43,731 bases of DNA from an uncultured bacterium (GTDB lineage: Bacteria; Planctomycetota; UBA1135; GCA-002686595). This document shows, in pieces, positions 7,809 to 18,700 of the stretch. Positions within the stretch are counted from its first letter, which is position 1. Every line of letters starts with the position of its first letter. Under the pieces are notes generated by a model that was not told the DNA's origin, made no database searches, and worked only from the letters and a program-made list of their open reading frames with translations. The stretch is from the NCBI GenBank assembly GCA_937905825.1, contig CALCXM010000111.1, forward strand, positions 1 to 43,731. Reading direction: 5' to 3'. Both the position numbers and the translations under genes were made by a program.

Positions 7809-8944
7809 TCCCCGCGAAAGGTGCGCGCGAGGGTCAAGTCCTGGCCCTGGTACGACGAGCCCTTGCGACCGTGACCGTAGAGGGCTTGGGGGCGTTCCGC
7901 CGTGTGAAAGAAGCGCAGGCGACAGAAGCTCTGGCCATCTTCCACGAGGAAGGGAACATCGTGAGCTCGGACCTCCAGCACCGCCGGAGTTCCGCCGTTC
8001 TGGGAAACACCGTGCTCGTCCTCGATCCAGCCGAAGCCATTGTCGAAGAAGCCCGCGTAGTTGTTGCGTAGCTCTCCGATGCCGATGTCCACGGGTAGCA
8101 TCTCCGCCGCCAGGTGCGGGGGAATGCGCAGGCGCTCGCGGGAAGCAAAGATATAGAAGGACTCCGGTGCGAGGATCGCGCGACCCTCCGGCGCGTGCAC
8201 CGCCTCCCAAAACTCACCGCGCGGGTGACGACCTTCCGCCGAGAATTCCAGCACGCCCGTGTGGCTGGCCGCGCGCCAGCCCGCGGGAGTTCGTCCGCTG
8301 AGGCCTACCCCGAGCTCGAGCCCGCCCTCTTCGTCGATGTGCACTTCCTCCAAACCCATGGGGCGATCCCCATCAAAGCAGAGGGGCGTCTGGCGGTAGA
8401 CCTCGGTCAATTCCTCGGCCGTGAGCGCTGGTTGGCCCTGCTGCAAGCGCAGTTGCCCGAGCCGATCGCCGCGCTTCAAACGCACGGGGAACGAGAGCGG
8501 TGAGACTTCCATCCAGAGCTTGCCCCGGTAGCCCTCGGGGGTCTCGTCGAAGCGCGGGTGGCCGCAGGCCAGGATGCGTGTGAAGAGGTCACAACGACCC
8601 GTGGAGGAGCGTGGATTGAAGCGCGCCCGGATGCCCGCCGGCAGGGCCAGCTCTTCCTCCAGGGGCACCAGGTACACCAAGCCACGTTCCAACACTCCGC
8701 CCTCGCCGGTCAAGCACACGGTTCCCGTGGAGAGCCGCTCGATGCGCGTCTCGAGCGGCACCACTCCCGGCAGGAAACCGGCCCGCATGCGATGGGCGAC
8801 TGGACCCAGCCGTAGATCGAGGCTGGCGGGCTGGACCTGAGCAGCACTCAGGGGGAAGTCGGGATCGGAGGCGAGCAGGGCCTGGCCGAATTGGTCGCGA
8901 ATCTGGCGATCCACGAGCAAATGGCCACGGGGGAGGAGAGTCAT
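7805..8944 (-). CDS. dcd: 2'-deoxycytidine 5'-triphosphate deaminase, long form
   Basis: 379 residues from ATG 8944. The N-terminal half carries [16 protein letters not shown] and [16 protein letters not shown], the conserved dUTPase/Dcd-fold motifs; [10 protein letters not shown] lies near where the standard enzyme has its catalytic Glu segment. The protein is about twice the length of E. coli Dcd (193 residues), and its second half repeats a dUTPase-like fold ([29 protein letters not shown]). That fits the long two-domain dCTP deaminase family (DCD_N type) of alphaproteobacteria and others. It converts dCTP to dUTP for dTTP synthesis. A TAGAAT hexamer (8956-8951) only 7 bases before ATG suggests a very short leader. 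The downstream rhomboid start overlaps its stop. Confidence 0.85.
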   Translation of the reverse strand: MTLLPRGHLLVDRQIRDQFGQALLASDPDFPLSAAQVQPASLDLRLGPVAHRMRAGFLPGVVPLETRIERLSTGTVCLTGEGGVLERGLVYLVPLEEELALPAGIRARFNPRSSTGRCDLFTRILACGHPRFDETPEGYRGKLWMEVSPLSFPVRLKRGDRLGQLRLQQGQPALTAEELTEVYRQTPLCFDGDRPMGLEEVHIDEEGGLELGVGLSGRTPAGWRAASHTGVLEFSAEGRHPRGEFWEAVHAPEGRAILAPESFYIFASRERLRIPPHLAAEMLPVDIGIGELRNNYAGFFDNGFGWIEDEHGVSQNGGTPAVLEVRAHDVPFLVEDGQSFCRLRFFHTAERPQALYGHGRKGSSYQGQDLTLARTFRGD

Positions 8945-9094
8945 GGGGGGATTCTATCCTCGTTGGGGATCAGAAGGGGGCTCTCGTCTGGTAGCCCCCG
9001 TGGCCAGTGGCTATGCTCCTTGCCAAATCCACCGCCGGGGAGCGCTGAACGACGTCTTCCTTGCGATATCACCTCATCGGAACCAAGACACCAG

Positions 9095-10255
<1,161 letters not shown>

Positions 10256-10266
10256 AGGGCAAACCA

Positions 10267-11166
<900 letters not shown>

Positions 11167-11184
11167 GTTCCGAGGCAATCGAAC

Positions 11185-11225
11185 AAGAGCGGGATGCAGC
11201 GCACGAACCGCTGCATCCCGCTCTT
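11185..11225 (+). terminator. Intrinsic terminator of sucCD
   Basis: A perfect 17-bp stem (AAGAGCGGGATGCAGCG / CGCTGCATCCCGCTCTT) with a 7-base loop, followed by CCTTTGTT, starts 18 bases after the sucD stop. It could also serve the convergent PilZ gene, whose stop is 36 bases further on. Confidence 0.9.
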
Positions 11226-11261
11226 CCTTTGTTCCAATCCTGGGGGGGAGGTCCCGGGGCT

Positions 11262-12074
11262 TTAGCCTTCGACTCCGCGCATCTGGCGTTGGCGGGCCAT
11301 GATGTACTCCTCGACGATCTCGAGGGAGTCTCCCAGGTGACGTTCGTCCTCCTCTAGAATCGAGAGCCCCCAGCAGTCTGCCTTGCCCTGCCGGAAGACG
11401 CGCTCGGCGCGCGTGACGAGTTTGATCTCGCCCACTTCGGGCAGCAGGGTCAAGTGCAAGTCGAACTTGTGACCGAGGCCGTTCTCCACCCAAGCGGGTG
11501 TCGGATGTTCGTCGGGCAAGGTGACGGAAACTCCCGTGGCAGAGATGTCGACCAAGCGCACGCTGGCGGACCCTTGCGGCCCGCTCAATTCCACCTCCAA
11601 CACTTCACCCAGTGGGGGGGTGACCCGGAAGGCCTTGCGCCGGTTGAAGTACACCCAAAGCTCGGGATGGGTCTCCGAAATCGTGGGGTCGAGGTAGGCG
11701 AAGTCGACCCCGACACTAATCATGGCCTCATCCGCGGTGTCGTGACACCACACCACTCGGCCATTGACTCGGAAGTTGAGATCCTCGACGCCGAAGCGCA
11801 GCCGAACTGGGGCGCCTTCGACCAAGTCGCTGCCAAACTCTGCGGGGGCCAGAATCTTGGTCCCTGCGACCGAGATGTCGGACCACTCCAACCTGACCGG
11901 GTCACCCGATCGAGGCACCAGGGAGACTGTTAGGTCCGACTCCGGCGTCCGATCGGCACGACCCGCTGTTCGGCGGGTGTTGAGTTTCTGGTTTCGTGAC
12001 TTGTCGGGGGGAGGCATGGGGAAAATCTGGGGCCATTTCCGCATCGGCCTTTCCCCATCATGAACTTCACCCAT
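11262..12074 (-). CDS. Protein with two PilZ-like domains
   Basis: 270 residues from ATG 12074. An internal ATG at 12044 has a better upstream purine stretch (GGGGAAAGG) and is a serious alternative start. Two PilZ-type motif pairs are visible: RRTAGR at about residues 34-39 with DISVAG at 66-71, and NRRKAFR at 144-150 with DISATG at 176-181. PilZ domains bind cyclic di-GMP through RxxxR and D/NxSxxG. The second unit keeps both motifs well; the first is looser, so it may be a non-binding PilZ. No membrane segment or output domain is seen. Targets in bacteria include motility, exopolysaccharide and secretion; none is indicated by the neighbours. Confidence 0.75.
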   Translation of the reverse strand: MGEVHDGERPMRKWPQIFPMPPPDKSRNQKLNTRRTAGRADRTPESDLTVSLVPRSGDPVRLEWSDISVAGTKILAPAEFGSDLVEGAPVRLRFGVEDLNFRVNGRVVWCHDTADEAMISVGVDFAYLDPTISETHPELWVYFNRRKAFRVTPPLGEVLEVELSGPQGSASVRLVDISATGVSVTLPDEHPTPAWVENGLGHKFDLHLTLLPEVGEIKLVTRAERVFRQGKADCWGLSILEEDERHLGDSLEIVEEYIMARQRQMRGVEG

Positions 12075-12165
12075 GATTGCGAGTCTCTGGGGGTCAGTGG
12101 ACGCTCATCCCCCTACGACATCCCCTAGAGGGTTTTTGACCCTGCACCGAGATAGGAAAATCTCC

Positions 12166-13011
12166 CTAGATCGGGGGGCGCCCGTTCGGATCCTCAGCGA
12201 CCAGGATCTGGATCTCCGTCAGGTACTTTTCGGGGTTGCCGCGGAAGATCATCCCGGGCCCTTTGAGGTAGATCTCGCGACTCGGCCGCTGCAGCACGAG
12301 CTCGTGCTCCTTCGCGTAGCTCATCAGCCTGCCGTAGGAGCGGCTCAGAGTTTCGTAGGGCCCGCGGTGCACGAGAGCGATGCACGAGCCACCGGGGATC
12401 TCTCGCACGTGGACCTGGGGCTTCTTGACCACGCGCTTGATGGGCATGCAGGGTTCGAAGTCTGCATCGTCCTCGCGAAACTCCTCGTCGTAGCAGAGCA
12501 TCATGGCCTTGCCAGCGATGTGGCGGCCCAGGGCTCGGCCGAGCTTGCCGAAAAGCGTTGCGCAGTCTTGATAGCTGCCCCTGTGCCGGATCCCTCCCAC
12601 GAGTTGGGGGGGTAGCTGTTTCTGCACGATGCGGTCGTCGTTCGTCTGCATGAGTTTCCTCGCGTCGGATTCGCGCGCGATGATCAAGTCCAAGGCTTGG
12701 ACGATGTCAGCGCGACGCTCGATTTCGGATTGGAGTGCGGCCTTTTGCGTCTCCAGAAAATCGAGGATGTCCCCGTCGTCAGGCTGGCCTTCCAGAATCC
12801 TGCTGATCTGCTCGAGACCGAAGTCGAGACCACGCAGGGCCTTGATGACTTGGGATTGCTCGAGGTTGCGCAGGTTGTAATGGCGGTAACCCGTGTCGAA
12901 CTCCACGTAGCACGGAATGAGCAACTGCTTGTCGTGATAAAAGCGCAGGGTCTTGACCGGCAGGCCGCTCATGCGAGAGAACTCGCCAATGCTGTAGAGG
13001 GTCTCGGACAT
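12166..13011 (-). CDS. MerR-family regulator with GyrI-like effector-binding domain
   Basis: 281 residues from ATG 13011. Residues about 5-75 are a MerR winged-helix DNA-binding domain (YSIGEFSRMSGLPVKTLRFYHDKQLL, GYRHYNLRNL). Residues 80-120 are a helical dimerisation coil. Residues about 125-270 match the BmrR/GyrI-like effector domain (LPPQLVGGIRHRGSYQD, HRGPYETLSRSYGRLM), which binds small hydrophobic or cationic ligands in known members. Its start lies just downstream of a MerR-type promoter with a 19-bp spacer and central dyad (13024-13054), so autoregulation is expected. Upstream on the same strand is an SDR oxidoreductase gene; whether it is also controlled is not shown. Confidence 0.88.
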   Translation of the reverse strand: MSETLYSIGEFSRMSGLPVKTLRFYHDKQLLIPCYVEFDTGYRHYNLRNLEQSQVIKALRGLDFGLEQISRILEGQPDDGDILDFLETQKAALQSEIERRADIVQALDLIIARESDARKLMQTNDDRIVQKQLPPQLVGGIRHRGSYQDCATLFGKLGRALGRHIAGKAMMLCYDEEFREDDADFEPCMPIKRVVKKPQVHVREIPGGSCIALVHRGPYETLSRSYGRLMSYAKEHELVLQRPSREIYLKGPGMIFRGNPEKYLTEIQILVAEDPNGRPPI

Positions 13012-13023
13012 CTTCGAGGGGCC

Positions 13024-13054
13024 AAGGTAAGGGCTCCAGCAACTGGAGGGTCAA
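13024..13054 (-). promoter_or_regulatory. MerR-type promoter/operator with 19-bp spacer
   Basis: Read on the minus strand: -35 TTGACC (13054-13049), a 19-base spacer, and -10 TACCTT (13029-13024). The spacer contains the dyad CTCCAG-TTG-CTGGAG. An over-long 19-20 bp spacer spanned by an inverted repeat is the hallmark of MerR-family promoters, where the regulator twists the DNA. Transcription would start near 13017, leaving a leader of only about 6 bases before ATG 13011. Confidence 0.7.
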
Positions 13055-13109
13055 GGGCTCAATTGGCGAGCAGGTCGTGATTCCCCAGGAACGGATTGTG
13101 GGCCGCAGC

Positions 13110-13958
13110 TCAGTCCGCAGCGAGCCGTCCAAGCACGTCCTCGCGTTGCACGTCGTCGGCGTCCCACAGCACTCGACCCTCCATGCCGCCAGCGACCGTC
13201 AAGACCTGTCCCGAGACGTGCCGAGCGGCGAAAGGGGACGAGAAGAACACGGCCGCGCGCCCGATCTCGCAGGCCCGGCCGATTTGACGCAGGGCCATGG
13301 TGCGTACGACTCCTTCCAGCACCCCGGGTTCGTCCAGGTTTTTGCGTGCCATCTCGGTGACGGTCCAACCCGGCTCAATCATGTTGACGCGCGCGTAGGG
13401 ATCCAGCAGGGCGATCTCGTTCTTGAGTGTTCGAACCAAGCCGTAGAGCCCTGCTTTGCTGGCGGAATAGTCCGAGTGATGTCGCTCGCCAAACTGGCCT
13501 GCCGTGGAACCCGTGAAAAGTAGACTGGCCCCGTGCCCATCGCTTCGCGGCCCTTGCTTGTGCAACTGCTTGAGAAACGCGCGCGCCGTCCACATGGCGC
13601 CAAAGAGATTGATCTCTAGCGTGCGCCTCAGTCGTTCCTCGCTCATCTCCCAGAGCGGTGTGTCGTCCGCGGGCCAGACGCCGGCGTTTGCGATCGTGAC
13701 ATCGACCCGCCCAAAGTGCTCCGCCGCCTTGGCGAACATCGCATCCACTTCTGCGGGATTCGTTACGTCCGCCGCGAGCACGAGGGTCCGGGCTTTCCAG
13801 GGCTGCTGTGCGACCCAGGCTTGGAGGCTGGCGAGTTGGGAATTGCCGTGCAGCACGAGTTGGGCACCCTCCGCCGCGAAGGCCTGAGCCATGGCGCGAC
13901 CGATTCCACCGGAAGCTCCGGTGACGAGCACGACCTTGTCCGAAAGTTGCATATCCAT
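13110..13958 (-). CDS. Short-chain dehydrogenase/reductase (SDR) family oxidoreductase
   Basis: 282 residues from ATG 13958, preceded by GAGG 7 bases upstream, one of the clearer ribosome sites here; a second ATG lies two codons on. Classical SDR features: TGASGGIG at 14-21 (NAD(P) binding), ADVT at 63-66, NAG at 91-93, catalytic Ser151, Tyr164 and Lys168 in YSASK. The C-terminal part (QVLTVAGGME) is typical of FabG-like enzymes. Substrate cannot be assigned. The gene precedes the MerR regulator on the same strand with a 98-base gap that holds the regulator's own promoter. Confidence 0.88.
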   Translation of the reverse strand: MDMQLSDKVVLVTGASGGIGRAMAQAFAAEGAQLVLHGNSQLASLQAWVAQQPWKARTLVLAADVTNPAEVDAMFAKAAEHFGRVDVTIANAGVWPADDTPLWEMSEERLRRTLEINLFGAMWTARAFLKQLHKQGPRSDGHGASLLFTGSTAGQFGERHHSDYSASKAGLYGLVRTLKNEIALLDPYARVNMIEPGWTVTEMARKNLDEPGVLEGVVRTMALRQIGRACEIGRAAVFFSSPFAARHVSGQVLTVAGGMEGRVLWDADDVQREDVLGRLAAD

Positions 13959-14109
13959 TTCTGTACCTCGCTCTGTGGGCCTGGGGTGAACCGTCGCTAG
14001 AAAATCGCTAACCCGATGCGAAGTGAGCTAGGAACCGGCCATCTCTTCTGGGGGGTGCTCGACTGAAGCGCTGGGCGAACTCCTGGGGCGCCCAGGTTGG
14101 TTGCCCAGC

Positions 14110-14143
14110 GGGATGCCCTGCGGGGAGTACCCGCAAGGCACCC
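14110..14143 (-). terminator. Hairpin after the lipoprotein pair
   Basis: A GC-rich inverted repeat (14110-14124 / 14130-14143) pairs 14 bases with one bulge and a 5-base loop, 8 bases beyond the stop of the minus-strand lipoprotein gene. No T-run follows, so termination efficiency is uncertain, but the position suits the end of the kinase-lipoprotein transcript. Confidence 0.55.
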
Positions 14144-14151
14144 GTCGCTTG

Positions 14152-15081
14152 TCACTTGGCTTCGATCGCCGTGGGCGTGAAGTCCAAGTAGGACTGAAAG
14201 CAGACCGGGCAAATCACGTCCGTCGGATCGGTCAGGCTGTTGTCGCGGGGACAGCGGAATTCGAACTGTCCATTGTTCGAGATCCAGTCGCGCAGCGGAA
14301 AGAGTTCCGTCTCCGTGATGCTGTCCTTGGCCCCATTGCCCGTTTCAAGGGCACGCACGGCAAAGCGGAAGGCCTCCGGTTCGCGACCGGGCAGGGTGAC
14401 CATGTACCCGAACACTCCGCGGTAGACCCAAGGGCGAACATTGGCGGAGACTTGCGCCTTCTCGATGCTCTCCTCACAGCTCTTCAAGGCCAACAGGTAC
14501 GGGTAGTTCTCGATAACACTGTTCACGCGATCCTGGAATTGCAGGCGCGTCGTGGCGGCGACCAAGCTCAAGACCATGTTGAGTCGAGTGTTTTCCAATC
14601 CAAAGGACTCGAGCGCCGGCGGCAGCAACGGGGTGGCTCCCTCTCCTTCGCCGATGCGAGCTGGCTTCTTCTCTGCGGACTCGTACCAGCCGCTGACATA
14701 CCCTGCATGGTACTTGGCGGCGGTCAGGTGCCCAACGTAGGAGGGCGCGGAGGAATCTCCGGAGGAACCAAAACTGAAGGACGACCCTTTTTCCTTCAGG
14801 AAGGCGGGACCAAAGGAAGCCTCGATGTGGGCTCGGGCTGTCATGAAGGCCGCGTAGTAGCGTTGCAGGGCGTAGGTCTCGCGGTCCTTGGCTGTGCCGT
14901 TGGTCTGCACCAACAATGTGTCCATGGCACGGGCCGTCTCGCCATACTTCTCGGCCTCAAAGCTCCCGAGACCGGAAGTCAGGAGCTCGCGGTTGGCTTC
15001 CCACTTCTTGGGAGTCGAGCAACCGACGAGCTGGGCGAAGAGCAGGGCTCCAACAAGGGGGGTGATGATGCGCTTTTTCAT
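14152..15081 (-). CDS. Unrecognised lipoprotein with Cys-rich C-terminal motif
   Basis: 309 residues from ATG 15081. The N-terminus MKKRIITPLVGALLFAQLVGC is a lipoprotein signal with lipobox LVGC (Cys21). The next ~180 residues are mainly helical with repeat-like spacing (SFEAEKYGETARAMDTLL, ALQRYYAAFMTARAHI, SYVGHLTAAKYHAGYV), which suggests a TPR-like helical scaffold, although I cannot assign defined TPRs. Near the C-terminus FRCPRDN and DVICPVCFQSYL give three cysteines spaced like a degenerate zinc ribbon, odd for a protein predicted outside the cytoplasm. It follows a second lipoprotein gene by 9 bases and probably shares its transcript with the upstream kinase gene. No known family recognised. 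Confidence 0.7.
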   Translation of the reverse strand: MKKRIITPLVGALLFAQLVGCSTPKKWEANRELLTSGLGSFEAEKYGETARAMDTLLVQTNGTAKDRETYALQRYYAAFMTARAHIEASFGPAFLKEKGSSFSFGSSGDSSAPSYVGHLTAAKYHAGYVSGWYESAEKKPARIGEGEGATPLLPPALESFGLENTRLNMVLSLVAATTRLQFQDRVNSVIENYPYLLALKSCEESIEKAQVSANVRPWVYRGVFGYMVTLPGREPEAFRFAVRALETGNGAKDSITETELFPLRDWISNNGQFEFRCPRDNSLTDPTDVICPVCFQSYLDFTPTAIEAK

Positions 15082-15090
15082 GTCGGGGTC

Positions 15091-15699
15091 CTAAGGACGG
15101 ATGCCCACGTAGAAGGGCCGGGGGTGGTCGTCGATGATCACGTCGAAAGCCAGAAGAGAACGATCGATGTCCAGACTGCGCGTCACGCCATCTGCCGTGT
15201 AGATAAGTTTGTCCCCCTCCACTTGAAACTTGTCCTTGGGATGAATCGCAAAGTAGAGGTAGCCGCTCGTGTCCGCTGCCTTCAGCAAGCCGCCGTTGAA
15301 CTTCTTGTTGCGGATCTCGATGGCGGGTTTCTTCGCCAACTTCCCCATGAACTCGTCGATGTCGACGTTGGAGAGCGCGACCCCGTTTTGCAGGTAGAGC
15401 CGCAGGTTCATGCTGTCCGGCGTCAGCTTGATTTGAGCTTCATCGGCACCCTCGCCGCGCAGATTCACGCGCAACTCAACGGGGATGATTTGAACGTCAT
15501 CCAAAATGTTCGTGAGGAACTCGCGCTTCTGGTCGGCGGGATACGCGTACTTCGCACTGGCGTTCACGATGCCCTCGGAACTGTGGGCCGGATAGGAGAG
15601 GAAGCTCTCCGGGGGGGCGCCGAGGTTGGTACCGGTGGGCCTGCTGCTGCCACAGGAAGCGAGCAAGAGCCCGAGGATGGCTAGCCAAGGTGATTTCAT
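15091..15699 (-). CDS. Unrecognised small lipoprotein
   Basis: 202 residues from ATG 15699. Signal MKSPWLAILGLLLASC with lipobox LASC (Cys16) and a polar linker after it. The mature part looks like a beta-rich domain (VQIIPVELRVNLRG, AIEIRNKKFNG, GYLYFAIHPKDKFQVEGDKLIYT) ending FYVGIRP. I know no matching family. The stop lies 9 bases before the next lipoprotein gene, and the start is 72 bases after the stop of the large kinase gene on the same strand; no clear terminator sits in that gap, so one operon is likely. Probably periplasm- or outer-membrane-facing. Confidence 0.7.
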   Translation of the reverse strand: MKSPWLAILGLLLASCGSSRPTGTNLGAPPESFLSYPAHSSEGIVNASAKYAYPADQKREFLTNILDDVQIIPVELRVNLRGEGADEAQIKLTPDSMNLRLYLQNGVALSNVDIDEFMGKLAKKPAIEIRNKKFNGGLLKAADTSGYLYFAIHPKDKFQVEGDKLIYTADGVTRSLDIDRSLLAFDVIIDDHPRPFYVGIRP

Positions 15700-15771
15700 G
15701 GGAGGTGTCTTTGGATTCGGTAGGGAAAGGGCCGGACTAGCAGCCCGGATCGCAGTCGATGACCCGGGGTT

Positions 15772-18700
15772 CTAGCGCTCGAGGTAGACGAGATCGCGCT
15801 GGATCCTGCCATCGTCGTAATGCACTAGGCCGTAGGTGGGGGAGAACCAGCGGACGTACTTGCCGTCCTTGACCACGAGGCAAAGCGGAGAGGACTCAGC
15901 GATCTTCTCCTGGAAACTGGTGCGCTCTTGGACGCTCGGAAAGCCGCCGATGGTGGGCAGGTCGGTCGCTGCCAAACTGCTCCACGAGACGACTTCCGTG
16001 TTTTCCGATTTGGCGATGAGGTCGAGCACCATGGTGCGCGCCTCGAGGAACTTCCACCCCTTGCGCGTGGACTTGCGTTCCGTTGCGCGGCTGGCGGTGA
16101 CTCCGTGTTGTTCGATTCTGAACGGACGCAGTCGCGTGGTGTACTCCGTTTCACCGGACCCGACCACTTCGCCTTCGGCGGTGTCCTCGAGGAACCAACG
16201 CTTCGAACCGGTTTGCGAGTCCGTTATGAGGTAGACAGCGACTCGGCCCCTGGGTTGGGGCAAGGTGTCTTCAAAGTACAGTCCCGTTTGAAGCGCCAGG
16301 CTTGCCCGCCAGTCTTTCTTGGGGGTGGGCGCCGAGATGCTGGGCAGAGCGAGGGCGGACCCAATGTCCTGACGATCCTGGTTGCTCCCAAAGTACCACT
16401 GCTTGGCGGTCCAGAACTCACGCAGGCTCGCCACGTGGCTCGGGTCGAAGCTGCCCGCGTCCCCTTGGGAGTCGAGGTACTCGACCCACGGGGTCAGGCA
16501 GTCCAAAGCCTTGAGTCGCGAGTAGACCAGGTCGCCGCGAGCTTCATAGGTCGAGGTGAGGTCGTTCACGCAACGCTGAAGCACGCGTGGCAGGAAGTCT
16601 TCCCCGCCCAAGCTCGCCACTTGAAAGGCCCGTTCGGGGTTCTGTGTTGGTGAGCCGGCCAGGATCGCTTCGAGCTCAGACTCGGTTTCGTTGGTCAGTG
16701 TTGTGGTTAACTGCTCGAACCTGGTCTCCATGCTGAGCAACAAGGACCTCACATTGGCGAGGCGCGTGGGTGCCTTGTCCGCGCCGATGGTCTCATTGAT
16801 CCAGGGGCTGGCTGCTGTCTCGAAGTCTGGGATTCCAGTGCCGATCAGGACCAGGCCGTCTTCTGCCGCCTTGAGCAGTTCTGGATCGGCGGCTCCGTCG
16901 GCCTTGGACTTGACGAACTGATTCAACAACTCCGCGACCGAGACGAACTCCTCGAGCAACAGCCCTCCGTCGGTTCCGTTGGCTGCGAAGATTCCCTGGG
17001 CCTGCAATGTGTCCATTTGGCGGCGCGCGGCCTCCGAGCTTTGGCGCTCGAGGAAGACGAACAGGCGATCGAAGCCGCTGGCCGTGATGGACTCCAGTCG
17101 AGTCGCCTGCTGCAGGCGGGCGAGCTGCTTCTCTTGCTCCTCAACCAAAGCGTCGCGGACTCTTTCGCGGCTTCGCAATTCCTCCAGTTCCCTCGTGAGT
17201 CGTTTGATCTCCGATTCTTGGAGCTTCTTGTCGGTTGCGAGTCCGCCCGATTCGTCGCCCTTGTCGACGACCTGTCCGAGCAGGCCGGCATTGGTGGCCG
17301 CCAGGGCGTTGGCCCGTTCCTCGCTGACGGCGAGGGCGCCCTTGGTCTGGCTCAGTTGAGTGTTGGTCTGGTTGATGACCAGGTTGAACTGAGATTCTTT
17401 CGACGCCAAGAGCTTTGTGTGCTCGGCCAACAACTCGGCCTTTTGCGTGTTCAGGGCGGTCTTCGCCGCATTCAACTCGGTGCGCAATTCGTCCCGATCT
17501 TGGCGCAGGTTGCGGCTGCTGTCCTGCGAGGTGAAGATGTAGGCCGCTTGCCCGATCGTCGCCAGCATGGCGACACCCAGGATCACGGCCGTGCCGGCCG
17601 GAAGGTTGGTCGGGATGCGGAAGGCCTTCGACTTTTCGATGGCTCCGATGAACTCGCTGGCACTTTGGTAGCGCTTCTCGCGATCCTTTTGCAGGGCCTT
17701 GGTCAGGATCTTCTGCACGGGGCGACCCAGGTGCTTTAGATCCGCGATCATCTCGGTCAACTTGGTTTCGAGGATCGACGTGACGACCTGGTCGAGAGTC
17801 TTGCCCTCGAAGGGCCGTGTCCCCGTCAGCATCTCAAACATCACCACGCCGACCGTGAAGAGATCCGAGCGCGGATCCAAGCGTTGCCCTTGGGCTTGCT
17901 CCGGCGACATGTACATGGGGGTTCCCGCGATCTGCCCACTGACCTCGGCCGCGATGCCCGCGATTCCAAAGTCTAGCAGTTGCACGCCCACACCGTAGGG
18001 ATTCAGGTCGGTCTTGGGCACGTGCGCGGAGAGCATCACGTTGGAGGGTTTGATGTCCCGGTGGATGAATCCTTGTTCGTGACCGCTGTGCAATCCGATC
18101 AGCGTTTGGCGAACGATTTCCAGGGCGTGCCGCGGCAAGAGGGCTCCCTCGCGCTTCAACATCTCGTGGAGGTCTTCGCCATCCACCAAGTCCATGGTGA
18201 GGAAGAGTTGGTTGTCCGCAGTTTGTCCCGTGTCGCGGATCTGCACCACGTTCTCCGAGACGAAGTTTTGAGCCGCGTGGATCTCCTTGGTGAAGAGCGT
18301 GCGGAACTGGGGGTTGTTCGAGTACTTGGGGCGCAGGACCTTGAGGGCCATCTCGCGGTTGTCGATGTGTGTGTCGCGCACGCGGAAGACCTTGCCCATG
18401 CCTCCTTCACCGAGTACGTCGACCACCTCGAAGCGGTTCGCGAAACGGTGCCCGACGGAACGCGGTGCCTTGCTCGCTGTTTTGGCCTTCGCTTTTTCTA
18501 GGGACCCGCTGGTCATGTCCTGCACTGGCGTAAACGGAACGCTGCCACCTCCCGTTGAACTCTGTCCTGCGCTACCGCCCGTGGCTGTGTTGCCTGTGGG
18601 GTGCCTGGCGGGCACGGCGATCGTAGGGGCGTCCCCATCCTCATCGGCGACGGTGCCCGCATCCTCGGGATCCGTACCAGATCCATACGCAACGGTCGCA

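Noticed and set aside
7809..8210. Upstream extension of the rhomboid frame
   Set aside because: Lies fully inside dcd and translates to Arg/Pro/Gly-rich sequence with no helices.
14101..15684. 527-residue plus-strand open frame opposite the two lipoproteins
   Set aside because: The minus-strand frames have proper lipoprotein signals and end at their own stops; the plus frame spans both and their junction without any recognisable feature.
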